This document shows positions 33,201 through 40,235 of a stretch of 64,000 bases of DNA, one piece after another. A model generated the notes under the pieces. It saw nothing but the letters and a program-made list of their open reading frames with translations. It searched no databases and was not told where the DNA came from. The stretch is from Ruminococcus sp. (GTDB lineage: Bacteria; Bacillota; Clostridia; Oscillospirales; Ruminococcaceae). A program made the translations under genes and the position numbers. Position 1 is the stretch's first letter. The number at the start of each line of letters is the position of its first letter. The stretch covers positions 82,016-146,015 of the forward strand of contig JAJQGO010000013.1 in NCBI GenBank assembly GCA_021200415.1, in the 5' to 3' direction.

Positions 33201-33490
33201 AGTGAAGCGTCTGTGCCAAGAATATTTATTTCATCGCTGATTGCTCCATATCGTGCGACAGGCGACAGGTCGGTTATGTCGTCCACCTCCTGACCGATAA
33301 GGCTTTTGAACTCCGGTATGCCGAATGATACGTCAGCATCCGAGGGCATGGAAAGTCTGTTGCTTTCAAGGATAGATACTCCCTCCGAGGATACTCCGAA
33401 ATCAATGGCAGAAGCGCTTATCTGCACGGAAGCGGTTGTTACAGCGGCAGCCGCCGCAGCCGACATAATTCGTTTTAAATTTACTTTCAT
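30275..33490 (-). CDS. Secreted C1 (papain-type) cysteine peptidase with lectin-like domain and C-terminal dockerin
   Basis: A 1071-residue exported protein. The signal peptide is about residues 1-28 (MSAAAAAAVTTASVQISASA). The papain domain has SVKNQGSYGTCWTFSSA with oxyanion Gln115 and catalytic Cys121, the His in KANHSVVIAGWDD, and the Asn in CRNSWDTGFGDNGYFWISYD. A lectin-like beta domain follows (QHDTFIPTQTMSAFSDE ... EITVYTNLSDP), then several beta-rich acidic modules. The last 69 residues are a type I-like dockerin with two calcium loops, DVNFDKVIDAIDA and DFNSDNVLDAVDA, each followed by LSYYAK. It should therefore dock onto a cohesin scaffold. Peptidases in cellulosomes are rarer than glycosidases. 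Ribosome site GGAGGAG. Confidence 0.94.
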   Translation of the reverse strand: MKVNLKRIMSAAAAAAVTTASVQISASAIDFGVSSEGVSILESNRLSMPSDADVSFGIPEFKSLIGQEVDDITDLSPVARYGAISDEINILGTDASLPESFDMRSEGTITSVKNQGSYGTCWTFSSAASAETSLLDTIPWIDLSEWHTAYYPYTGGNQIDIGDATLDEQLQYGGTIDVVTNLWAQWIGPISEEKLPYGDESLLEDASTVNKYSSAADYHLENAYFLDYDEELDNRDSVNSVVKQFIYDGYAVDVSFSTKGYSYSTNSTYSLTDYTKANHSVVIAGWDDNYTASNFDGNVGAWLCRNSWDTGFGDNGYFWISYDDTSLCEFAVFELNESDNYAENYQHDTFIPTQTMSAFSDESTNGISYMANVFTAEADEQIEAVSTYINNPDTEYEITVYTNLSDPSDPSSGTASSVTCGVSELTGYVTIELDEDVYIEKGEQFAISVGMYCEETPFVLPLETCMLLIDDETGEVTELGSYTTYEAICEYTGENESFYSENGSDWIDVTEENYEYSEEEKNQLVENTIEASGELTDEQIEEFRALFEGCTLTVVMGNFSFKAFANPINTVDFSHISGNVPTNEQVSLSVKDGEDIYCTINGGEEFLYTEPISVDEEMEISATTDHVSYTVKNYTPAKAEFIDIGYFTSAKYTDNNDILYAERQDSGTYNIELSGAEDSVQLFFVSAAEVYQDGEEVEKNEFTSSISLDYGLNQFVFVLSQENRLDNTVTVNIYRNPVDIDLETETVTFSGLTLTAADGTVFESGDSVSEYAGQTLTASADGTDIEIQVPERAEVPELELDYLNETLNFLPNETAEFAEYAIGENPDESSYKSVEGRCIDGQNITSGMVMNQAFRVIPGETITLRIAAGNGMFGSEAVVYEIPEARAAPTEAVEYSVESGKIVLQYSDTLEYGVISGSLTEDELSELAEAFGYETEEYVSVMMNRYGTSDRTELLELLETEWDAVFEVETDYSGKLSVAVRYYADDEGFASEAVINEITYTVKGDVNFDKVIDAIDASMVLSYYAKTSVGIDPEISGEVFEAGDFNSDNVLDAVDASEILSYYAKKATGQI

Positions 33491-33521
33491 GTTACTCCTC
33501 CACGTAATAATATTGATTGGA

Positions 33522-33764
33522 TCAATCCCCGCGTTTTATTTTCTTAATGCCTTCATTTATTCTTTCCGCTATCCAGTCCTCTTCGTAGGTGACAGTTTCC
33601 CACTGAAGCAATCTGCATTTCTTTTTGTCAAAGCCATTGTTTGACAGAAATATTCCCACCTGCTTGCGTGACTTGAATCTTTTCGCAAACTGCTTAACGT
33701 CAACGAAAACACCCGATGAGCAGATATATTTTCCGTTCAGGTCATATTGAACTACCCATTTCAT
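33522..33764 (-). CDS. Small hypothetical protein
   Basis: An 80-residue protein that I do not recognise. It has a mixed beta/alpha pattern: KWVVQYDLNGKYICSSGVFV, then FAKRFKSRKQVGIFLSNNGF, and a basic C-terminus (INEGIKKIKRGD). No signal peptide or membrane segment. The ATG at 33764 follows GGAGAG by eight bases; an upstream start would overlap the ydcF gene. It lies 16 bases after ydcF in the same direction and may be co-transcribed, with the peptidase gene 31 bases downstream. Confidence 0.6.
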   Translation of the reverse strand: MKWVVQYDLNGKYICSSGVFVDVKQFAKRFKSRKQVGIFLSNNGFDKKKCRLLQWETVTYEEDWIAERINEGIKKIKRGD

Positions 33765-33780
33765 TTCAAGCTCTCTCCAT

Positions 33781-34563
33781 TCATCCAAATACAAACTGAT
33801 ATGCAACGCCGAACCACTCGCGTACCCAATATGTCGGCAGAAGCCACCATGATGTTTCGGCTGAAATATTGTATGATTCGATTCCGAGATCGGACGCTAT
33901 CATTTCAGCTCTCAGCTGATGATAACCGTCCGTAACTATGGTAATTTTGCTGCTCAGACCGTTTTCGTCAATGATTTTTTTGGAGTATTTCAGATTTTCA
34001 TAAGTGGACGAGGATTGATCTTCCATGATTATGCGTTCCGGAGCTATTCCGCGTGAAACGAGATAATCATTCATACACTGTGCCTCGCTTATAAGCTCGT
34101 CCGTCCCCTGTCCGCCTGAAACAATCACAGTAACCTCCTCATGCTCCGAAAGGTAATCATATGCAGCGTCAAGTCTGCGCCTGAGCATCAGGCTTGGATT
34201 GCCGTTCTTCACCTTGCACCCGAGAACAATCATCGTTGTATCAGCTCCGTCCGGCTCATCATGGGCGGCTCTGACCATAAAGCAGCTTATTACAATTGCC
34301 AGAGCAACGCAAATTGAAATAATTGCCGAGGCAATAATCACAGCCGCTTTTCCAATCGGATTTCCCATGAGATGCGATATAAAGCGTGAAAAGGGCTTGA
34401 AAAAGGCGAAGATTCCGGTGCAGACTGCTGAAACGGCAACTCCCACGCAATTGCCCAGATTGACTATCCCCGCAGAAAAGGGAGCAAGAAAAAGCAGCAG
34501 CAATATAAAAGAAATGAGAGTCGGCACAACTCTCATTCCCATTCTTTCTAAAAGAAAGCTCAT
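33781..34563 (-). CDS. YdcF/SanA-like DUF218 membrane protein
   Basis: A 260-residue protein with three hydrophobic N-terminal segments (residues about 10-95) and a C-terminal DUF218 domain: TTMIVLGCKVKNGNPSLMLR, VTVIVSGGQGTDE, APERIIMEDQSSSTYENLKY and ITIVTDGYHQLRAEMIASDL. E. coli relatives (SanA, ElyC, YdcF) are linked to envelope barrier function and lipid carrier metabolism; the biochemical activity is not settled. Start overlaps the stop of the TSCPD gene by four bases with AAGGAG upstream. Confidence 0.86.
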   Translation of the reverse strand: MSFLLERMGMRVVPTLISFILLLLFLAPFSAGIVNLGNCVGVAVSAVCTGIFAFFKPFSRFISHLMGNPIGKAAVIIASAIISICVALAIVISCFMVRAAHDEPDGADTTMIVLGCKVKNGNPSLMLRRRLDAAYDYLSEHEEVTVIVSGGQGTDELISEAQCMNDYLVSRGIAPERIIMEDQSSSTYENLKYSKKIIDENGLSSKITIVTDGYHQLRAEMIASDLGIESYNISAETSWWLLPTYWVREWFGVAYQFVFG

Positions 34564-34802
34564 AAAAGCTCCTTCAGAGCCTTTGCAAGCTGATCAGGAC
34601 ATGATGTGGCTTTCATTCCGCATTTTATACCGCTTAGTCTGTCAATAACCTCGCTTACAGGCATTCCCTTTACAAGAGAACCGATGCCCTTGAGATTTCC
34701 GTTGCAGCCGCCGACAAATGTAACATCATTTACAATTCCGTCCTCTGCGTCAATGTAAATTTTCCTTGAGCAAACTCCGCTTGGTGTGAATTCATATTTC
34801 AT
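34560..34802 (-). CDS. TSCPD domain protein (TIGR03905 family)
   Basis: An 80-residue protein named for its C-terminal KATSCPDQLAKAL motif. It starts with YEFTPSGVCSRKIYIDAEDG and contains VGGCNGNLKGIGSLVKGMP. Stand-alone TSCPD proteins are common in Firmicutes; the domain also occurs at the end of adenosylcobalamin-dependent ribonucleotide reductases, where the cysteines may bind zinc. Function of the free form is unknown. Ribosome site AAGGAAG. Confidence 0.9.
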   Translation of the reverse strand: MKYEFTPSGVCSRKIYIDAEDGIVNDVTFVGGCNGNLKGIGSLVKGMPVSEVIDRLSGIKCGMKATSCPDQLAKALKELL

Positions 34803-34823
34803 TTTTTATACTTCCTTTCATTG

Positions 34824-35654
34824 TTATTTGCCTGAGAATTTAATAATTCTGTCGAGATTTTCCTTTGTTGTCGATTCGCAGCCGAGATGTGTCGGAACAC
34901 AATTATAAAGTCCGTGGAAATCAGAGCCTCCCGTAACAATCAGACCGTAGCGCTCCGCAATTTCCGTCAGTGATTTCCGGTAAGCCTCATCAGCCGTATA
35001 ATGGCCTATTTCAACTCCGTCAATTTTTCCCTTTTCAGCCAGCTCCTCAAGAAGCTCCATGTTATCGTACTGGGCAGGGTGAGCCATTACGGCAGCTCCC
35101 TGTGCGGAATGTATCAGGTCAAGAACGAAATTCACGTCCGGATATTCACGCTCCACATAGCATGAACCATGCTGCGGATTAAACAGCTCGCTGTCAAGGT
35201 CGCCGTAAAATTCCAGAGCGTAGCCGTACTCAATGAGCGCGCGCATTATATGCTGCTTGAAAATGCTTTTGGAGCTTGTGGTATACTTCAGGACGCTTTC
35301 AACTGTTATTGGATATTTTTCCATGACCTTTTCAATCATTTCCTTTGAACAAGCTTTTCTGATTTCGCATGATTTAAGGCATAAGCCCTCAAGCCTGTCA
35401 GGCTTTTTCGGAGCGTAGCACAAAATATGAACCTTGCTGCTGCGTTCCTTGTCCCATGCCGAAAGCTCGACTCCATGAATTATCTTAACTCCGTGACGCG
35501 CGCCGAGTACGTCCGCACGGGAAAACGAAGCCATTGTATCATGGTCGGTTATGGATAGGTATTCGATATTCATTTTTTTCGCCTGAGCGATTACGTCCTC
35601 AATACCGAGTGAACCGTCGGAAAGCGTTGTATGGCAATGCAAATCGCAAATCAT
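34824..35654 (-). CDS. PHP-domain phosphoesterase (TrpH/YciV-like)
   Basis: A 276-residue protein of the polymerase and histidinol phosphatase fold. Metal-binding motifs are ICDLHCHTTLSDGS (residues 2-15), YLSITDHDTMASF, GVELSAWD, VMAHPAQYD and GGSDFHG near the C-terminus. The best-studied relative in E. coli (RNase AM) removes 5' nucleotides from rRNA and degrades short RNAs; others hydrolyse nucleotide 3',5'-bisphosphates. The ATG at 35654 has AGAGG eight bases upstream and puts the first motif at the N-terminus as usual. Confidence 0.88.
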   Translation of the reverse strand: MICDLHCHTTLSDGSLGIEDVIAQAKKMNIEYLSITDHDTMASFSRADVLGARHGVKIIHGVELSAWDKERSSKVHILCYAPKKPDRLEGLCLKSCEIRKACSKEMIEKVMEKYPITVESVLKYTTSSKSIFKQHIMRALIEYGYALEFYGDLDSELFNPQHGSCYVEREYPDVNFVLDLIHSAQGAAVMAHPAQYDNMELLEELAEKGKIDGVEIGHYTADEAYRKSLTEIAERYGLIVTGGSDFHGLYNCVPTHLGCESTTKENLDRIIKFSGK

Positions 35655-35822
35655 AATAACCTCTTTCTCCGCAGCCATCACGTCAGTCAGCTGCGGCAAC
35701 CTTTATGTAAATTCCACAGTACAATTATATTGCGCTGCTGACCGTTTAATAACAAGCTGCCATGACTTTTATAAGTACCTATAAATTATACCTCATTTTC
35801 TAACAAATTGCAAGCTTTTTAT

Positions 35823-36003
35823 ATAAAGACACCACCGCACAAAGCACGCCTGACGGCTTTGCCGCACATCTGCTTGTATATTTTCCGTCATCTTGCACAA
35901 AAACTCCTTGACATACATCAAGTATGCCTGCGTCGCTTTTATACAATCTGACGAAAAATCTAATGGCGCATCTGCACGACAATCTTTGTGCGGTGCTGCC
36001 TAA
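35823..36003. repeat. Palindromic repeat element, full copy 2 (about 180 bp)
   Basis: The ends carry ACCGCACAAAG on the left and its complement CTTTGTGCGGTGCTGCC on the right. The interior repeats copy 1 at most positions (GCCGCACATCTGC, TTGACATAC, AGTATGCCTGC, ATCTGACGAAAA). The two arms are complementary to each other over most of their length, with centre near 35913. It fills most of the gene-free stretch 35655-36068, immediately downstream of rsmI. A 60-codon open frame across it is not preserved in copy 1. Confidence 0.85.
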
Positions 36004-36068
36004 AGTTCACTCAGAGTTTATCTAATCAAAATATATTTCATGATTTTTGCGTCACCGCCCGAAACGCA

Positions 36069-36896
36069 TCATTCGCAGAACGCTGAATACAGCTCCCCCT
36101 TTTTGAAGCCGCTTTCCTTTGCAACTGCCTTGCAGGCGTCAACAGGACGTTCGCCCATATCCACAAGCTTTTGCACCTGCGCAAGCGCTTCATCTATTGT
36201 TATCGAACTGCCGGATAATTCACCGCAGCCCTCCGCAACAAGAACAAATTCACCCTTCGGCTCGTGTTCCGAATAATACTGCACCGCCTCATCTAAGGTG
36301 AAGCGCAGAACCTCCTCATGTATCTTTGTAAGCTCCCGACAAATTGAAATTTTCCTGCCGCCTCCGAAATATTCCGCCAGATCATCAAGAGTTCCCCTGA
36401 GCTTATGGGGCGCTTCGTAAAATACCATTGTCGCCGTTTCACCGCGCAGCTTTTCAAGGCGCTCGCTTCGCTGCTTTTTCTGCACGGGCAGAAATCCCTC
36501 AAACGTAAAACGGGACGTGGAAAGTCCCGAGACAGCTACAGCCGATACTACTGCGCTTGGTCCCGGAATGACACGTACATCAATTCCGTTTTCAGCGCAC
36601 ATCTTTACAAGAACCTCTCCCGGGTCGGATATACAGGGCATTCCCGCATCAGTGACGATTCCGCAGCTCTCCCCTGCCAGCAATTTGGAAATTATACCCT
36701 CCGCAACTCCTCTTGTGCTATGCTCATGAAAACTCACAAGGGGTTTCTTTATTTCGTATCTGTTAAAAAGCTTTACGGTAACTCTTGTGTCCTCGGCACA
36801 GACAAAATCCACATTTTTCAGCGTTTCAAGCTGACGCAGAGTAATATCGCCCATGTTGCCTATGGGAGTTCCGATAACGTAAAAAATTCCGCTCAT
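36069..36896 (-). CDS. rsmI: 16S rRNA (cytidine1402-2'-O)-methyltransferase
   Basis: Methylates the ribose of C1402 in the ribosomal P site, using SAM. The 275 residues are a tetrapyrrole-methylase fold: FYVIGTPIGNMGDITLRQLE at the N-terminus, VDFVCAEDTRVTVKLFNRYE, GMPCISDPGEVLVKMC, VIPGPSAVVSAVAVSGL, then the FEGFLPVQKKQRSERLEKL block that marks RsmI. The C-terminal helical domain is complete. Start overlaps the trmN6 stop by four bases; ribosome site GGAAAGGAAG. Confidence 0.96.
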   Translation of the reverse strand: MSGIFYVIGTPIGNMGDITLRQLETLKNVDFVCAEDTRVTVKLFNRYEIKKPLVSFHEHSTRGVAEGIISKLLAGESCGIVTDAGMPCISDPGEVLVKMCAENGIDVRVIPGPSAVVSAVAVSGLSTSRFTFEGFLPVQKKQRSERLEKLRGETATMVFYEAPHKLRGTLDDLAEYFGGGRKISICRELTKIHEEVLRFTLDEAVQYYSEHEPKGEFVLVAEGCGELSGSSITIDEALAQVQKLVDMGERPVDACKAVAKESGFKKGELYSAFCE

Positions 36897-37615
36897 TGCT
36901 CTTCCTTTCCGATATTATAGATTTTCTGAAGCTCCTCGGAAAATCCGTTTTCCGTGCGAATGTACAGCTGAGGCTCAACCCGCATAAACGGCTTCGATCC
37001 CTTTTTGCCCTCAATAAGGAAAAGCCATGGAGCTTCATCGGGATTTTTCGATACAAAACGAAGCCTCTTTGGTTCAATATCGTGATTCTTCATAGCGAAA
37101 ATCACATCGCTCAGACGTTCGGGACGATTGCAGACGCAGAGTCTGCCGCCGAATTTCAGCAGCCTTGCCGCCGAAGCACACACATCGTCAATATTGCACA
37201 TTATCTCATGTCGGGCGATTTTCTGAGCTGTCAGCGCACTCTCAAATCCGGCATTTGCCGCCTTATACGGCGGATTACAGGTTACAAGGTCAAGCTGTCC
37301 GAGAGGCGCGCCCTCCCACAGCTCCTTAAGATCCGCACAGACGGGAATAATTCCGCTTACCTCGCTTTTCGCTATGCCAAGCCTGAGCTGTTCAATTGCT
37401 CCCTCCTGAATATCCACTCCGTAAATTATCTGGGGAGGATTGCTTTTCTGCATTATCAGCGGTATAATTCCGCAGCCCGTTCCGAGGTCGCACACCTTAT
37501 CCTTTCGGCGGTATCCCGAAAAATTCGCAAGCAAAAAAGCGTCAGTTCCGAAACGATGGTCGGAGCTTGCGCACACGTATATTTTATCGGTCAGCTTCTC
37601 ATATTTGTATTCCAT
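36893..37615 (-). CDS. tRNA1(Val) A37 N6-methyltransferase (TrmN6-like)
   Basis: Rossmann-fold amino-methyltransferase of the YfiC/TrmN6 family, 240 residues. FGTDAFLLANF and KVCDLGTGCGIIPLIM form the SAM site (about residues 22-55) and LVTCNPPYKA (about 110) is the NPPY motif for N6-adenine methylation. E. coli TrmN6 modifies A37 of tRNA1Val; the substrate here is inferred. In Firmicutes this gene (yabB) commonly precedes rsmI, as here. Ribosome site GGAG. Confidence 0.9.
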   Translation of the reverse strand: MEYKYEKLTDKIYVCASSDHRFGTDAFLLANFSGYRRKDKVCDLGTGCGIIPLIMQKSNPPQIIYGVDIQEGAIEQLRLGIAKSEVSGIIPVCADLKELWEGAPLGQLDLVTCNPPYKAANAGFESALTAQKIARHEIMCNIDDVCASAARLLKFGGRLCVCNRPERLSDVIFAMKNHDIEPKRLRFVSKNPDEAPWLFLIEGKKGSKPFMRVEPQLYIRTENGFSEELQKIYNIGKEEQ

Positions 37616-37621
37616 TTGCTT

Positions 37622-38710
37622 TTACTCCGCTCTTGCCTTTATAGTTCCTCCGCCGACAACTGTATCTCCGTCATATAAAACGACAGCCTGTCCGCTTGTA
37701 ACAGCCCGCTGCGGCTCGTCGAATTCCACAAGATACTCGCCGTTTTCAAGATACGACAAAACCGCGGAACGCTCCGTCTGGCTGTAGCGCGTCTTAGCGG
37801 TTACTCTCATGGGTGACGTCAGCCTTTCAACGGAAATAAGATTCATGTCCTCCGCAACAAGGGATTTCGTATAGAGATCGCTTTCATCGCCCAGCGTTAC
37901 CGTATTTGACAAAACGTCCTTTTTCACAACATAGGCAGGCTTGCCAAGGGAAATTCCAAGTCCCTTGCGCTGACCGATTGTGTAATTGATGATGCCCTTA
38001 TGCTCGCCGAGAATTTTTCCGTCCATATCAACAAAGCTGCCGTGGGGCGGTTGGATTCCCGTAAATTTACAGATAAATTCCGCATATTTCCCGTCGGGCA
38101 CAAAACAAATATCCTGACTGTCCGGCTTCGATGAATTCACAAGCCCTGCCGCTTCGGCAAGCTCCCTCACCTGCGGCTTTTCAAGTGTTCCGAGAGGGAA
38201 AAGCGTGTGCGCAAGCTGATGCTGAGTCAGCGAATAAAGCACATACGTCTGATCCTTGCTTCGGTCGGCAGGACGCTTCAAAAGGTATCTTCCCGTCCTT
38301 TCGTCAAATTCGTTGACCGCATAATGACCGGTTGCGATATAGTCATAGCCAAGCTCCTGCGCACGGCGAAGCATTTTGTCAAATTTAACGTGCCTGTTGC
38401 ACTCGATGCAGGGATTTGGAGTTCTTCCGGCAAGATAGCTGTCGGCAAACTGCTTCATGACGTGTTCCCTGAAATTATCCTTGAAATTGAACACGAGATG
38501 ATCGAATCCGAGCCTGTAGGCTACACTTCGGGCATCCTCCACATCGGAAAGGGCACAGCAGGTTTTGCCCTCCTTTTCAGCCTGAACAATATCCTCATCG
38601 GAAAAGAGCTTGAGTGTTACGCCCATAACCTCGTATCCCTGATTACGCAGAAGCATTGCCGCAACGGAGCTGTCCACGCCTCCGCTCATTCCTACCATAA
38701 CTTTTTTCAT
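37622..38710 (-). CDS. mnmA: tRNA-specific 2-thiouridylase MnmA
   Basis: ATP-dependent enzyme that places sulfur on U34 of Lys, Glu and Gln tRNAs. The PP-loop GMSGGVDSS lies at residues 7-15. The cysteines used in catalysis are in NPCIECNRHVKF and DSQDICFVPDG. TIGQRKGLGISLGKPAYVV and a C-terminal beta-barrel complete the 362-residue protein. The ATG at 38710 has GGAAG seven bases upstream; an ATG at 38728 overlaps the HAD gene stop (ATGA) but has no ribosome site. Forms an RNA-modification group with trmN6 and rsmI. Confidence 0.96.
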   Translation of the reverse strand: MKKVMVGMSGGVDSSVAAMLLRNQGYEVMGVTLKLFSDEDIVQAEKEGKTCCALSDVEDARSVAYRLGFDHLVFNFKDNFREHVMKQFADSYLAGRTPNPCIECNRHVKFDKMLRRAQELGYDYIATGHYAVNEFDERTGRYLLKRPADRSKDQTYVLYSLTQHQLAHTLFPLGTLEKPQVRELAEAAGLVNSSKPDSQDICFVPDGKYAEFICKFTGIQPPHGSFVDMDGKILGEHKGIINYTIGQRKGLGISLGKPAYVVKKDVLSNTVTLGDESDLYTKSLVAEDMNLISVERLTSPMRVTAKTRYSQTERSAVLSYLENGEYLVEFDEPQRAVTSGQAVVLYDGDTVVGGGTIKARAE

Positions 38711-38724
38711 GCATTCACTTCCAA

Positions 38725-39381
38725 TCATTCATGAGCTGCCAATCCGCGGATTTCTCCAAGACGCATAACATACGCGTCGGCAATCCTCTCGATTGCGGGT
38801 CTGTCGCCGGCGGAGGTTTCATCATAGACGCCTACGGTAAAAAATCCTGCCGACTTTGCCGTTTCAACGCAGTGAAGCGAATCCTCCGCAACAAGTATTT
38901 CCTCGGGGGAAAATCCGAGAAGTGACGCTCCTCCGTAAAAAATATCGGGAGCTGTCTTGCCTGCGGGGAAGTCCCTGTCCGTCAGCAGAAAACGAAATCT
39001 GTCTATTATGCCGCACCTGCGCAGAACAGCCTCCGCAAGGGATTTATATGTAGCTGTGGCAATTCCGAAGGGAATGTTCTTTTCGTCAAGGAAATCAAGA
39101 AGCTCCGGAGCATCGGGCTTGAGGGGAATAATCTCCTCATACTGAATCCGCACAAGCTCCTCTATCCTGTCAGCCACATATTCCTTTGTGCAGCTTAATC
39201 CAAATGTGGATATGAAGTATTCGGACGACTCGTCAACCGACATTTTCCTGATTCGTTCGGAAATATCCTCGGGCGGATTCTGAACTCCGCATTCCCTCAG
39301 AAAAGCCCTGTCAACCTTGCTCCAGACCTTCATCGAGTCGATAAGAGTACCGTCAAGGTCGAAAATAACGCCTTTTATCAA
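38725..39381 (-). CDS. HAD-superfamily hydrolase (beta-phosphoglucomutase-like)
   Basis: A 218-residue HAD phosphatase with an alpha-helical cap. VIFDLDGTLIDSMKVW is motif I with both aspartates, IATATYKSLAE motif II, Lys in FPAGKTAPDIF motif III, and EEILVAEDSLHCVETAKSAG motif IV. The lack of a typical beta-phosphoglucomutase cap signature leaves the substrate open. It probably starts at a TTG (39381), with AAGGAG eight bases upstream; no ATG is suitably placed. Four-base overlap region with the mnmA gene. Confidence 0.87.
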   Translation of the reverse strand: MIKGVIFDLDGTLIDSMKVWSKVDRAFLRECGVQNPPEDISERIRKMSVDESSEYFISTFGLSCTKEYVADRIEELVRIQYEEIIPLKPDAPELLDFLDEKNIPFGIATATYKSLAEAVLRRCGIIDRFRFLLTDRDFPAGKTAPDIFYGGASLLGFSPEEILVAEDSLHCVETAKSAGFFTVGVYDETSAGDRPAIERIADAYVMRLGEIRGLAAHE

Positions 39382-39383
39382 TA

Positions 39384-40214
39384 TCAATTCTCCTTTTCGT
39401 AAACAATTACCGCTTGCTTTCCAAGCTGTTCATAGACGCTTTCAAAGCGTTCAATCGAATATTCCATATCTCCTTTAAGGGGGTCGGCAGCATAGACAAT
39501 TCCCTCATCGTAATCATATCCGGTAAGCACCATGCAATGCTCAAGTGACGCAAACCATGCTTCATCGCCGTCGTCGGTCGTCCAGTACAGACGCATTGTC
39601 ACATCCTTGAGTCCCATGCTTGCCCAGACTATTACAGGGCGTCCCTTTTCGAGCTGATAAAACAAATCCTGAAAATCAGTATCCGAAAGGTCAAGCGCTC
39701 CCCATTCGGCATCTATAGATTCAAAATAATCCTCAGCTGTCCTGACGATAACCGGAGCGTAGCAGCCAAAGCCGTTGCTTGACTTCGGATTGCCTATATA
39801 GGCATCGTTGAAGGTATATTCCGAGTCATATTCGACAGGCAGAAAATTATCGCACAGCTCAACCTTGTCAATATCAAATCCAAAGTAATTCAGGGCTGTC
39901 GCAAGCGCAGTAACCTCGCAGCCTGTTGGCAGCTCCGGATTCTGCAAAATCGTTTCCACATCAAGGCGGCACGAACCCGAAAGCTCATACCCATCCGGCA
40001 TTTTAAGCGGCTCAGTGGGCATTTGAGTTTCGGCTTCGATTTCAGATTCGGTTTCAGCTTCGGTTTCAGTTTCAGATTCAGATTCGGTTTCAATTTCCTC
40101 AAGCGCCGCAATATCAGCCGCACTTTCATCTGAGCTGAGATAGCCTACCTCGCCGCATGATGTGATTACAGCAGCTGTCATGAAAAAAGAAATCAGAAAA
40201 ATTCGTTTATTCAT
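39384..40214 (-). CDS. Surface lipoprotein with C39-like cysteine peptidase domain
   Basis: A 276-residue exported lipoprotein: signal KRIFLISFFMTAAVITSC with lipidated Cys20, an acidic Glu/Thr/Ser repeat stalk (residues 39-65) and a peptidase_C39_2 (BtrH-like papain-fold) domain. Catalytic candidates are Cys99 in LPTGCEVTALATALNYFG, His226 in SLEHCMVLTGYD and Asp244 in YAADPLKG. Similar proteins are frequent on Ruminococcus and Clostridium surfaces; target unknown. Ribosome site GGAG. The stalk is encoded by six-base repeats of the type GAAWCN, which are prone to length change. Confidence 0.85.
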   Translation of the reverse strand: MNKRIFLISFFMTAAVITSCGEVGYLSSDESAADIAALEEIETESESETETEAETESEIEAETQMPTEPLKMPDGYELSGSCRLDVETILQNPELPTGCEVTALATALNYFGFDIDKVELCDNFLPVEYDSEYTFNDAYIGNPKSSNGFGCYAPVIVRTAEDYFESIDAEWGALDLSDTDFQDLFYQLEKGRPVIVWASMGLKDVTMRLYWTTDDGDEAWFASLEHCMVLTGYDYDEGIVYAADPLKGDMEYSIERFESVYEQLGKQAVIVYEKEN

Positions 40215-40235
40215 TGTTTACTCCAAGTCTGGATG

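Noticed and set aside
35800-35982. 60-codon open frame on the minus strand
   Set aside because: It spans repeat copy 2 and encodes a different sequence from the frame in copy 1.
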